From the NCBI GenBank assembly GCA_900312665.1, contig ONZQ02000008.1, positions 992,001 through 1,056,000 on the forward strand: a stretch of 64,000 bases of DNA, in the 5' to 3' direction. A program made the translations under genes and the position numbers. The notes under the pieces are model-generated. The model saw nothing but the letters and a program-made list of their open reading frames with translations, made no database searches and had not been told where the DNA came from. Every line of letters starts with the position of its first letter. Within the stretch, counting starts at the first letter, position 1. The stretch is from Cephalotrichum gorgonifer (Eukaryota > Ascomycota > Sordariomycetes > Microascales > Microascaceae). This document shows, in pieces, positions 34,012 to 45,918 of this stretch.

Positions 34012-35003
34012 TTAGGAGGACTTGTTCTTCTCCTCGGCCGCCTTCTTCGCCGCCTCCTCGGCCTCTTTCCGCGCCTTCTCCTCTTCTTGGGCGATCCTTT
34101 CGGGGGTCTTGACCCAATCCTTCAGGTCGGGTTGCCAGCGGTGTCTATGAGGGTATCGATGTTAGAGGCACTGTTCGATGAAACATATATGATGGGGGAA
34201 GCGGTTGTGAGGTAGGTAGGCAGAAGGAACAACAAAACTCACCCTTGCCACTCGGTGGTCACAAGACTCTTAGTCCCGTACTCGCCGATCAGTATCCGCT
34301 CAAAGGCGTATGGGATCGTAGCCTTGACGCCCTCGTACTCGGTGACGCGCATGGGGTAGAGGTCCGTCGTCTTGTACCGGTGGTAGTTCTTGCAGCTCCA
34401 CACGCCGGGGTGGTTCGCGGGGTCCCTCTCCGCGAGGCCGGTGATGTCGACGAAGGCGCCGTTGGACATGTCGATCCACCGGGCGTCGATGATGTTCTGG
34501 CCGTCGCCCCTGTCGATGTCGATGTGGTGGGGGTTGACGTCGAGGAGGTACGTCGTGTTCACCGTCACGCCGTCGGAGTTGACGAAGGTGTGCTCGTGGG
34601 TGGTCTGGTTCCACTTCTCGCCCAGGTAGCGCAGCGTGGCGGTCGAGACCTGGACGTCGAGGTCGTAGTCCCACGGCATGATCTTGCCGTTCCACCACCA
34701 GCCCAGGAGGGTGCCGTGGGCGATCCACGTCTCCGCGCCCATCTTCTCGAAGTTGGTGACGTACGACCTGATGAGCTCCCGCAGGACGGTGCGGTGCTCG
34801 GCGTAGGAGACCTTGCCCTGGAAGTAGCGCCGGTCGTAGTGGGAGAGGTGCTCGTCGCCGCCCGCCTCGTGGAAGTACTTGGTGTCCTTCTTCTTCTCCT
34901 CACGCTTCGCTAGGCCGTTGCCCTGCTGCTCGACGGCGGGGGAGGGCAGTGATAGCGCCGACGGTATGAGCGCCAGTAGCGCGAGTGTGTTGGTGAACTT
35001 CAT
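34012..35003 (-). CDS. secretory-pathway LicD-family protein (Mnn4-like)
   Basis: Two exons, 35003-34243 and 34144-34012, give 297 aa. A signal peptide (MKFTNTLALLALIPSALSLP) leads to DTKYFHEAGGDEHLSHYDRR. The LicD/fukutin core follows: TWIAHGTLLGWWWNGKIMPW, DYDLDVQVS (the DxD metal motif), NPHHIDIDRGDGQNIIDARW and FVDITGLAERD. LicD proteins are nucleotidyl/phosphosugar transferases; fungal members such as Mnn4 influence mannosyl-phosphate addition to glycans in the Golgi. The C-terminal exon encodes WVKTPERIAQEEEKARKEAE and AAKKAAEEKNKSS, a Lys/Glu repeat reminiscent of the KE-rich tail of yeast Mnn4. The exact substrate is unknown. Confidence 0.88.
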
Positions 35004-38000
35004 GTTTGCGGGAGAAAGGGCGGGGTGGTTTCGCAGTGGGGCTCGACTAGAGTGTCGTCGAGCTTATTATTAGGAAGCGGCGGCTGAGAGTGTGACCGAT
35101 CGCTATTCGTGACTAGACAAGGTTGGAAGGACGAGAAGACACTGAAGCTTCTCCAGGAAGGCTTAGGGATTAGGTAGGCTTCTGGTATAGAGTAAACCGG
35201 AAGCTCCGAGGTCTGAGGGCAGCGTAAGATCTGTGTGAGTCGGGTTCGAATCAAAGATCGCTGGTCCTAAAAAAAAAACAAGGCCAGCCGTCGATCAGAG
35301 TTTCCGAAACGTTAGGTGTTGGCGCCGAAAGAAACCTTGTTGAAGAGACAGTTTGTGGGTACACAGTTTCGTAAGTATGGGGGATAAGGGGAAAGCGGAA
35401 GAAGAGGGAGGGAAGGACAGAAAAAGGGCATTAACGACCGAGTCCGAAGAAGAAGTATTATAGAAATCTCTCCCTGCAGTTCAAGAATTCAATCCCTTGG
35501 AGGATAGAGTTTAGTGCAGATAGAAAAAAAAGGGAGGAGGGACTGTCGCGTGACCCCATGAAGAAAGAAACGTCGAAGACACAGTGCCTGCTTATTTGTC
35601 CCATGGAAGTAAGTACTTGTCTTCTAATCTTCGTTGCACATTAACGAAATGACGTCTCCTATTCCGGCTTCTTGGCTAGCGCCATCATGGGAGTGTGGGT
35701 GGATCGACGGACCAGTCCCGCGAGCAACGGGGTGGCTGGCTTTTGGTTTTCATTTCCATGGTCCATGTGTCCAAGTACGGAGTACTTGGCACCGACTTGG
35801 CACCCCCTGGGCACCAAGTGTACTTCCTGGTCATGTCCCGCCCCCTCTTCCGCCTAGGGTTTTGTAGCATTTGGGATCGCTCCAATTCATATTTTTCTCT
35901 CAATTTTTTTTTCTGGGCGGACCCTTGATTCTTCCCGTTGAAAGCGGTAACCTAGAAAAGAAATAAAAGCGCCACTTGGTGAAGAAGATAAACATTCAAC
36001 TTGCTACCACTGATGGGGGCGGCTTATTATCAGTACATATGCTGCTTGTAAGAATTCAGAGTTTGACCTTGGGCATCCAGTCAGCCCGAACTTTCTCCAT
36101 GTATAGTGTACAAGCACCCGGACACAGATGGACGTCCGCCCTTCCCGGACGAAGTTGACGAGGGATTCTCACCCCCCAACACGAGTCGAGTAAGCCAGGG
36201 TAGCGTCATAGTCCGCCCGTCGTAAAACAGATCCTGACTCAAGTCCTTAGTCCATATCAGATTGGAAGTTGCTCGCGTGTGCATCTTGAAATATCTTCCT
36301 TCGGTATTATCGGCGAACGAGGAGTTGAGCCATGATTTCCCCCGCTACCCAGGCATTTATTTTCCCCACTAGGTTGCGTACTTAACTTACGAGTACCTGA
36401 TCTAACGACCTAGGCGCACGGTTTACCCATTCTCCTGGGATTGGATCCCTCTACTCGCGATGCATAGTCGAACACTCGACGGCTTGGCTATGCTTCTCTT
36501 CTCGTATCTGTAGAGGCCTGCCAAGTTTTGTGCAGCTGTGAGGGGACTACGCCTCCTATCCAACATACTCGTATTATTACTCGGATTCCTAATAGGAAAC
36601 ATTAGCGACTGGATGCAGCAGCATCCTGCGAGCATGCGAGCACATTCCCAGATAAGACCAGGCTCTGGAAAGTACAAGTACGGATCCATGTGCCATCCAG
36701 CCGGGAATTTGTCGATGGAAATTGGACCCTCCACAGTTACTTCCTGCCAACACGTAATAGTGTACTTGGTTACGATTATCATGCGTGTACTTGTATCTTA
36801 GTCTGTCCGATGAGGAGAGATCATTTCCGGGGGCGCATTAGTGCTAATATTAGCGCTCCATCGCCCCCCCTCCATCCCCTGGCGCTATTATCATGGACAT
36901 GGATTGGTCGGTTCGGGTCCCTGCTTGTGCTTACATCTTGCTTGTACTCGCACGGCGGTAACATCGGGGGCCTCGCACTGGGCCGGGCGGGCCTGTCGAT
37001 CTCCCCGTTTCGCCTTCAGAAGTGGATGACGACGCTACCTCAAAGCGCGGCCCCCCCTTTTTTTCACGTTCAAGGATAGATTCTCCACTTTCCCCGTTTC
37101 TCCTTTTCTAGTCATGTCTCGCAAAACGACTAGCGGGGGTCTGAGCAAGACCAACTACGTAGGCGTTGTCGTACGCACTGCGTAGTAAACAACCACCGAA
37201 GTACTCCGTACCATTAAAGGTTCGCACTCTGACCCCGCCAAGGCTCTCTCCTGCAGCTGACGAAAATATCTCCAGCTTGGGAAGGCGCTTACTTGTACGG
37301 AGTACAAGGGCAAGTGACGGCCAAAGAGGCAATGTCAGCCAGCCCGAGATGCTGACCTATTGTGTACAAGTAATAAGAATGGCTTTCCTCTTACTGAAAC
37401 CAACCGAGAGTGATAGCGGCTTGTGGGTCCAGCCAGGTCGGCTCATCCCGATTGATTGAGACTTGAATGCAAACCTCCGCACTATCAGGATCTCGGCCCT
37501 GGAGGTCGCTCGCATTGTCTCCGGCTTTGTGGCTTGTGTGGGCTGAGACACTTGCCGGCGGGCGTTATTTTCTCTTTACGTGGATACGAACCGCAGCCTT
37601 CCGCGAGCGCCATCTTACTGACCGGGCACGCACCGTCTCTTTTTGCTGGGGTCTTCCTATCTTGTGCTGAGTCCGGCTATAAGATCTTGCTTTGTCTCGG
37701 GTCACTGAGAGCTCGGGTGGTCCTTGGGTGGTGCTCGGGTGGTGGAGTCGTCTTGCCCTCCATTTGCTTCATGTATTGTGGCCGGAGGGCCGGAGGGAAA
37801 AGGGGGGGGGGGGGGGGGGGGAAGGGGTGGAACGAGAAAAGGGGGTGAAAAGAAAAAGAGGGGAGGAGGGAAGGCGGCTTAGGCATATGCTCGATTGTCT
37901 AAAGGGATGACTGTCTTTGACCACCAGAGAACGGGCATCTCGAGGTTGCGCATAGTAGAACAGCGAACCTCGAAGTGCCATTAACTTCCCTCGGCCGAAC

Positions 38001-38484
38001 TGCGTACAGGGAGGCTTCTGGGTCCTCGTTGCAGTCGAGGCCGGCCGTCGCTCATGTGCACGTATAGCAGCTTACCCCTGAGTAGATGTTACACTTGCCC
38101 GAAGCTAGTCGATTCATCACAAAAGCCCGCATGTAAGCAATGACGCCCATACTCAAAGCAAGAGCTCGGAGACAATAACCCGATACCAGTTACTGGAACG
38201 CCGCTAGTAATACTGGGTTGTATTCTCAATCTATGTCAAAAGGAATCAAGGCTACATACATGTGGTGCCGTTTCCTGTGACAATCAGCAGCCCTCTAATA
38301 ATTCCTTCCCTGCCTGTTTATCATTAACCATAGTCCCGTGTTCCCTATTCCGGGATATCCGCGCCCAACGCCAGAATGCCATGCTACCGGTATCTTTCAT
38401 GTAGTCCCACGGAGACGGCTCCGAGCCTCTCCCACACGACTCGAACATAGAATCCGTATACTTCTCTCGTTCCGCAGGGTCCCT
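35004..38484. other. gene-poor 3.5-kb region
   Basis: No supported gene. GTAC inverted repeats are frequent (35771-35789, 36672-36681, 37292-37308). A 20-base G run lies at 37802-37821. A B-box-like GGTTCGAATC word at 35241-35250 does not fold into a tRNA. Confidence 0.5.
37802..37821. repeat. 20-base G homopolymer
   Basis: An uninterrupted G run in intergenic DNA. Its length is likely to vary between reads. Confidence 0.9.
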
Positions 38485-39011
38485 CTACAGCCTGATGTTA
38501 ACCAGCATGCAGTCGATCCTCCACTCCCTCTTCCCCAGCAGGCTCCTGAGCCACTCCAGCCCGAGTCCCGTCCACTCCGTCTTCCTCCTCACGACCTCGT
38601 CCGTCGCGGCGCCGGTGAGGGTGCTCACTGTCGAGAACAGCATGTCGACCATGGTACTGTTGAAGGTGTCGGCGCCGGCAACAGCGCTGCCCATGGGCGC
38701 CCTCGGCTCGAACCAGTTGGAGGAGAGGTCGAAGAAGCACCGGTCAGACCAGTAGCATGAGGTCAGGAAGAGGATGATGAGGAGGAAGCTGCAGTATACG
38801 CATGGCCGGCTGAGGAAGAAGGTGCAGGCGAAGAAGAGGAAGACGAAGATCGGGGGTGCGTTGGTCGGGATAAAGAGGAGGGGGAGCCAGCTATTTAAAA
38901 GAGAGGAAAGAGAGAAACGGGTTAGCTCAGTTCAGGAGAGGAGGAGGTCGGTCTTCGAGGGAGGGTCAGGGACATCGGACGAGGTATGATGTACCTTCTG
39001 AGGCAGAACAT
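38485..39011 (-). CDS. small hypothetical membrane protein
   Basis: I do not recognise this protein. Exons 39011-38995 and 38890-38485 join in phase (AG|C TGG) for 140 aa. The first 50 residues hold two hydrophobic stretches (WLPLLFIPTNAPPIFVFLFF, then CVYCSFLLIILFLTSCYW) and are Cys/Phe-rich. DRCFFDLSSNWFEPRAPMGS and a soluble C-terminus ending WRIDCMLVNIRL follow. The reading frame stays open upstream of the 39011 ATG without another ATG, so an additional 5' exon is possible. It might also be the C-terminal remnant of a larger membrane protein. Confidence 0.5.
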
Positions 39012-41210
39012 GACGAACGCGGATGTGATGCGCGTTCGGGGCGAGTCGCGGCCTCGCTTCGAACTACTTGTGTTTCGTCGGGCACCTTTGCAGTGGGGAA
39101 GGGAGGGGCGGGGGAGGTTTGTCGCGTGGAGCTGCAGCTGAGGCGGGCGGCGAAAGGAGGAAAAGAGGGTCGGTCGCTTGAAAATCCGGCGCAGAGACGG
39201 AATAATACTGGAGCTGGAAATGAAAGAAGAGGATGGTTCTGATCCGATCCCGGGCGCGGAACAGAGATGAGGGGGTTAAGATATCAGGTTAAGCCTAGAT
39301 TATGGACATCTGATGCTCCGAATGCTCCGATGCTCAGTGTGGGGGAAACTTTGGGTAAGCGGCGTTCGGTCGAAAAAAGATTTTGGGCCTGTCGGATTTT
39401 GGGTTCGCGGTTGGCTGCGGATGCGCTGGCGCTGGCCAAGCGGCTGGCGGGCGTGTGACGTGATAATAGTACTCATTGCAGTTAGTCAGTCGGTGCGGAA
39501 CGGGAAGGACCACCCTTGGCTTGGCTTGCTGCTCTTCGCACCCAATCGATAAGCACTCTGCAGCTTTGAAGCCTCATTCAAAGTAGGAGGCTGGAGAGGA
39601 TGGAAGGATGGTCTAAATTTTGGCCGAGTGCATCATTACAATTATATTCATCTGTGCTGAGAACGGGAAGAAAATGACGTGTATTTTTATGATGCTTCTC
39701 AGTTCAGACCAGAGGACAAGGGACACATCACTTTGATGGAAGTCAACAATGCGCCCGTTATGTCAAGGGCAATCAATACACGTATTATTTGCGGGGACAT
39801 TCTGGAGAACCTAAGCTCTCTTTCGGAAACTGGAGCAGGAGCNNNNNNNNNNNNNNNNNNNNNNNNNNNNNNNNNNNNNNNNNNNNNNNNNNNNNNNNNN
39901 NNNNNNNNNNNNNNNNNNNNNNNNNNNNNNNNNNNNNNNNNNNNNNNNNNNNNNNNNNNNNNNNNNNNNNNNNNNNNNNNNNNNNNNNNNNNNNNNNNNN
40001 NNNNNNNNNNNNNNNNNNNNNNNNNNNNNNNNNNNNNNNNNNNNNNNNNNNNNNNNNNNNNNNNNNNNNNNNNNNNNNNNNNNNNNNNNNNNNNNNNNNN
40101 NNNNNNNNNNNNNNNNNNNNNNNNNNNNNNNNNNNNNNNNNNNNNNNNNNNNNNNNNNNNNNNNNNNNNNNNNNNNNNNNNNNNNNNNNNNNNNNNNNNN
40201 NNNNNNNNNNNNNNNNNNNNNNNNNNNNNNNNNNNNNNNNNNNNNNNNNNNNNNNNNNNNNNNNNNNNNNNNNNNNNNNNNNNNNNNNNNNNNNNNNNNN
40301 NNNNNNNNNNNNNNNNNNNNNNNNNNNNNNNNNNNNNNNNNNNNNNNNNNNNNNNNNNNNNNNNNNNNNNNNNNNNNNNNNNNNNNNNNNNNNNNNNNNN
40401 NNNNNNNNNNNNNNNNNNNNNNNNNNNNNNNNNNNNNNNNNNNNNNNNNNNNNNNNNNNNNNNNNNNNNNNNNNNNNNNTCGCGTCAACCAAGGCTCGGA
40501 TTGACGATACGGGATTGAATGTGAGAGGCATCGAATTCGAGCCATCCCCATTGAACCCTCGAAGCGCTCCGAACTTCGAAGCCGATGACACTCAGATATT
40601 CCCCCTCTTCGTCGCCCAGCCCAGCCGAGTACAAGAAGCACTCTCCGCTTTCGTACGACCACGAGGCGCAGGCAGGTGGGAGACACGTCAACGCGCGCAT
40701 ATGGGTACTCCAACTAGTGTGCTACTCGGGCCGCATCGATAACCACCTTCTCACCGCCCTGTCTGGCATTGACCCAAGCAACCCAACCCCGGCTCTCTTT
40801 CCCCCGATTGAACGGCGGTGACGACCAGTGGGCCTGACCAGCCATCTGTAACCAGGGAGGGGAAGAGAGAGCGGCCAACACGCACCTCTTTTCTTCCCAT
40901 TCGGGTGTGAAAAGAGCAACCGAGACAGGGCAAGTTGAATTTGGCACCAACCTAAACCCCCAAATTGGCACCACCTTCCCTTGCCGACGTGGTTAGACGA
41001 AAATAATTGACTTGCTTGCTGGTTTGGTTCTCTGATTTTATTTTTTCTCAATTCCAGCCCAACCTTCCTCTAACCAAACTCTCATCCTCTCCACCCGCGT
41101 ATCATCGAACCTCCCCATCTCTCTTTCCTCACATCAACCTCAACCGCGGCTGGTCCTCTCACAACCGCCCTCCCAGGTTAATTATCTCCAGCCCTTGGGC
41201 CTCATCGGCC
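39012..41210. other. intergenic region containing a large gap
   Basis: It includes the 637-N gap and the promoter region of the EDC4 gene. Sequence on both sides of the gap shows no gene I can support. Confidence 0.45.
39843..40479. other. assembly gap of 637 Ns
   Basis: A run of ambiguous bases. Its non-round length suggests an estimated gap size from scaffolding. Confidence 0.99.
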
Positions 41211-44200
41211 ATGGTGTCGCCGTTTCTCCCCCCGGCGCCAACGCCGCCAGTAAACAACCACAGCAGCAGCCACGCTATTGCCGCTAGCCGCGAACGAAAT
41301 GCCGGTCTGCTGAATCTTCTCAAGTTCAGCGGCGGTGGCCAGACCTCCCAGGGCCCTCCCTCCCATGCGGAACCTCAGCAGCAGCACGATGCCTCGCCTG
41401 GCCACCACCACCAGATACCGGGACCTTCGTCGTCGTACATTCCCCACCAGACCCAGGTTGGCCTTCCGTCGAGCCAGCAGGAGACTCCCCTCGAGCACGA
41501 GGAGCCTCATAATTTCTCGACGTCGCGTCACCCGCCTCTCTTGGCCCCGGCCCCGTCCAGCGCAGATCCCTCTGGTCTCCTAGCTGCCCTTATGAGGGGC
41601 ATGCGAGACACCGAGGACGACTCGCAGGACCAGCATCCGGCTGGCCATGCTCAGGCAGCTCCCCCGACTTTTGACCACTCCTCGCCGCCCTCGAATACCC
41701 GCGCCTATCTGCTCAATCTCCTCAATCAGCCCAAGCCGAGCCAGGATGACCAGCAGTACCGCGCCGAGAACCAGTCCAGCAACCTGACTCCCCAATCGGG
41801 CGAGCTCTCGGATCCCGCACGGGCCATACCGCCGGTTGGAATGAACTATGGCCAGGTTGCTGAAATGTCTGCGTACGAGCCCGAGCCGCGTGGGGAGATC
41901 CAGCGCATTCCGAGCTACCACAGCTACAACAGCCACGAGTCGCACGGGCCCGCCGCAAACGCTGCGTACCCACCCAGCAACAGGGGTTCGGGGATGGAAT
42001 GGCCCGGATACAACCAGTCGCCAGAGCTGCAGCATAGCGGACAGGGTTCTTACGGCCATCCTCATGCCGACTTCCAGTCCGGCGCCGCCCCGTACCAGAT
42101 CCTCAAGAAGTCTCTGCCGTCCGAGTCGCCCGCTGGCTCTCAGGAACGTGCTGAAGACTACCGCCAGCTCCACGACAGCCCCGGCCTGGCTCAGGAGCAT
42201 GCGAGTCGAAAGACCGATTATGCTCCGTCTGCCGACGATACCCTAGTTGAGCGTCCCCCGGGCAGTGCTGAGTCGTACCCCAACACCGCCGTCCCCGACA
42301 ACGTCAAGGAGTCCTCCCTCGATGAAGTTTCGCATGACGTCCTAGAGTCAACGAGCCGCGAGTCCCCCGCCGAGAGGCTGGCTGAAGACGCAAAGGCCAA
42401 GGCTGAAATCGCCAAAGACTTTGCTGAATCCCTGGACGCCAGCGCGAAGCGTTCGCCGGACTTCTCGTCCAAGTACCCCAATCGCGATGAGAATAGCGAC
42501 TCGCAAGATCAGTACGGCGACCTCGAGGAGGAAGACGCCCGAAATGTCACCGATAAGCTGCAGGCGGTTGCCGATAGCTGGGACAGCGCCGACGCCGAGG
42601 ACGTCTTCGTTGCCGACGACCCATCGCCACCGCCCATCACGGTGTTCAACTTCCCCATGCAGCCGTGGATCTCTATCGCGGTGTCGGCTCCCGAGGAGGA
42701 GGAACGTCCCGAGTTCCGAGAGGGTGCCATCATGGACATCGCCCGCCTGAAGAAGGACTTCGACCAGATCGACCGCAACCTCTACACGGCGTCCCAGCAC
42801 TGCATGGCCTACGGCATGTCCAAGGCCGGAGGCATGCATGTTATCCGACAGGACGACGGCAAGGACGTCAAGGTCTTTTCTAACACCAAGGATCGCATTT
42901 TTAACATCTCCATGTCAGTCACGCCCCAGGACCATGTCGGCCTCCACCGCGAGGCCATCATGGGGACGGGCGTCAGCGGCACCGTGTACTGGGTGCAGAT
43001 CCTGGAGGGCGAGAAGGACCACATCGACGATGCTCACCCGGAGCAGCACGGCTTCGCCCTGCCGCCCCTCAGCTCCCAGGACGGGGACACGTCGGGCGGG
43101 GTGCTCAAGACTCGTGCTCGGGTCTCCTCGTGCCACCCCGAGTTCTTTGCCGTGGGCCGCGGCAAGTCCATCACCATTGTCTGGCCGCACTTCGTCATGC
43201 AGGAGAAGCTATTCAAGGCGGGTAACGACCGCGTGGTCGACGCGGAGAAGCTCGCCAAGCACTGTTCGTTGAAGATCAATACCGGTAAGGCTGGGAAGGA
43301 CTTCACCTTCAGCCAAGACGACTCGGTCATCGTGTCCCTCGACAAGTCTGGCCGCGTCAAGTTCTGGGACGTCCGGGACCTGACGGCCGCCAGCGAGGAC
43401 TCGGATCCCAACAACCCGGTACCCGCCCACACGTCGCTGGAGATCAAGGATCCCATCATGACTCTGGCGAGCACACCCGAGGGGGAGAAGGCTTGGCCCA
43501 CGTCCGTGCTGCTCCTGGATAAAATCAAGCCGTATCAGAAGAGGTGTGCCCTGCGATACATGATCGTTGGTATGAAACAGAACCACACCCTGCAGCTTTG
43601 GGACCTGGCCCTCGGGAAGCCCGTCCAGGAGTTCAACCTCCCCCACAGCAAGGAATCGGATGCCGTCTGCAGCGTCGCGTACAACCCCGCCTCTGGCATG
43701 ATTGTAGTCGGCCACCCCACGCGGAACTCCATCTACATGGCGCACCTGTCTGCGCCCAGGTACACGTTCAAGAACATCTCGCAGGCCGAGTACATCCTGC
43801 GCCTCGGGGCCAAGGACATTACGATTCCCTCGCCGGAGTCGACAGCGGTCATCAGCGGGATGCGCGAGTACTCGTTTGCCAACAAGGGTATCCTCCGAAG
43901 CCTCGACATGCTTTCGAACCCGGCCATGCCGCAGGATGGCGAAGAGCCGACGCTCTTTGAGCTCTACACCATGCACTCCAAGGGTGTCGCCTGCGTCCTG
44001 GTTCGACAGGCCGAGCTCGGCTGGTCTAAGGATAATAAGGTCGTCAACGGGATTGACGCGGTGAAGACCGGCGTCATCACTGTGACTCCGTTGAAGCCTC
44101 TCGGGCCCCAGCCGGTGGACGACGCCTTCCAGAACAACAAGCAAGCCGCCCGGCCCGGAAAGGACACCGTCACGCCTGTCCTCCTTCAGCAGGACGAGTC

Positions 44201-45918
44201 GCCGCGCAAGGGGACCGAGCCGGCCAGCCCGGTGAAGATCCAGACCAGGAAGGATGCCGAGACCGCCACCACCACGCCGGCCACGCCTAGCGCCGCCCCC
44301 GAGAAGACGGAGAAGAAGGGAAGGAAGGGGAAGAAGGCTGCTGCGGCTGCCGCGCAGGCCGCCGCCGATGCTCAGGCGAACGGCGCGACGCCTTCGAACG
44401 GAGGCAAGGGTAATGCAGCGGCCGCTAAGGGCGGCGATTCGGGTCGCGGATCCGCCGGGTCTCAGAGAGCTGCTGGTCCTTCCATCTCCCAGGAGGCCAT
44501 CGAGTCTACGATAAAGAGCATGGAGGGCCGTCTACACGCCTCGATCTCGGGCGTGGTAGACTCGGCCTTCTCCGGTCTGAGCAAGACTGTCCTCGCGCGC
44601 GAGGCTGACTTTGACAGCCGCCAGCTCAAGCTGCTCGACGTCGTCTCGGACGTGTTGAACCAGAATGTGCAGGGCGTCCTGGGTGATATTATCAGCAAGC
44701 AGTTCTCGGGCTCGGTGATCCCGTCGATCGCCGAGGCGACCAGCCGGGCGGCGGCCGACCAGGTCGGCACCAAGGCGGCGCAGATCGTGCAGAAGGAGCT
44801 CAACAAGGCGCTCCCGGCCATCGGTGAGAAGGTTCTGTTGAACGACGCCCTCGTGGACGCGCTCTGTGATAGGATCGGAGCCAGCGTCGCCGCCCGTGTC
44901 CAGGACGAGGTGATGCACAACCTCACGTCCAACCTTGTCCCGACGATCACCAACGTCACCATCCAGACGTCGCACCGGGTTGCTGGCGAGGTCCAGCAGC
45001 AGTATCAGGAGGAGCTGGATCGCCTGGAAGCCAGTCGTCGCGCAGATGCCAACAAGATTGACCAGCTCTTCGCTCTGGTCACGCGGCTCTCCGATACGGT
45101 CTCGACCATGGCAGCCGCGCAGTCTCAGTTCCAGGGTGAATTCCTGAAGCTCCAGCAGCAGTCGGCGGCGGACCGAGAGCACGCGCGGCAGGGCCCTGTC
45201 GCCAGCGTCTCGGCCACGGAGTCGCCTTACCAGATGCACCAGGCGGTCGAGGCGCCGCAGCATCATCACCACCCGCAGCAGCAGCACCACCACCACCATC
45301 ACCCCCAGCAGCAGCACCACCAGCAACACCAGCTGCCCCAGGTCCCTCACGACAGCCCGGGTGGCCAGGGGGTGTCCAGCGCCGAGGAGGAGCTCGGGCG
45401 GCAAATCAACCTGATCAACCAGTCGGTCCGGGAGAGGCGCATGGAGGAGGCCATCATCCGGTGGCTGCAGAGCGGGCACGAGGACGAGATCTTTACCCGA
45501 TACTGGTCGAACCTGAGCCCGGTTTACCTACGTGACCTCCCGCCGCTCGTGCTGCTGTCGGTTGCCACGACGGTGTCGCAGCACCTCGAGACGGCGCTCG
45601 CCCGTCAGAAGACGGCCTGGCTGGAAATGTCAGTGCACTGCCTGTTGAACAACGTGCCGACCTTTGTAAGTTGCCTTTCCCTTCATGTTTTCCTCTCAAG
45701 TTATGCTCTTTTTTTCTTGATTACTAACACCCTCGCAGGACCAGCAAGTTCGGGAGGTGACGCCCAACATCATGAAGCTCGTAATCAGCCGCTCGGAGAC
45801 GATGCTCATGCGGGTGTCGTCCAAGGACACGCTCGACCCGCTGCTGAAGAATCTCTCGCAGCTCATATCGACGGCCAAGCGGATCCTGGAGGCCACGACG
45901 AACGGGTCTCCCTACTGA
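41211..45918 (+). CDS. EDC4: EDC4/Ge-1-like enhancer of mRNA decapping (Pdc1-type)
   Basis: A cytoplasmic P-body scaffold that joins Dcp1-Dcp2 and stimulates 5' decapping; S. pombe Pdc1 is the fungal model. Two exons, 41211-45665 and 45739-45918, give 1544 aa. The N-terminal 470 residues are disordered, with a short linear motif NAGLLNLLKFSG and a second copy AYLLNLLNQPKPSQ, both resembling Dcp2-type helical leucine motifs. A WD40-like domain follows (about 540-870; for example DKSGRVKFWDVRDL, NHTLQLWDLALGKPVQEFNL). Next come a Lys/Ala-rich linker, coiled coils from about 1090, a His/Gln run near 1350, and the conserved C-terminal domain (INLINQSVRERRMEEAIIRW, LQSGHEDEIFTRYWSNLSP, ISRSETMLMRVSSKDTLDP). 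The frame is open to 41007, but the 41211 ATG starts a typical N-terminus. Confidence 0.92.
45259..45335 (+). repeat. His/Gln-coding CAC/CAG low-complexity run
   Basis: CAC and CAG codons alternate inside EDC4, giving HHHH-PQQQ-HHHHHH-PQQQ-HHQQHQ. Such runs vary in length between strains. Confidence 0.85.

Noticed and set aside
35216..35270. possible tRNA or SINE with a B-box-like GGTTCGAATC
   Set aside because: No acceptor, D or anticodon stem could be paired on either strand, and the A-box is poor.
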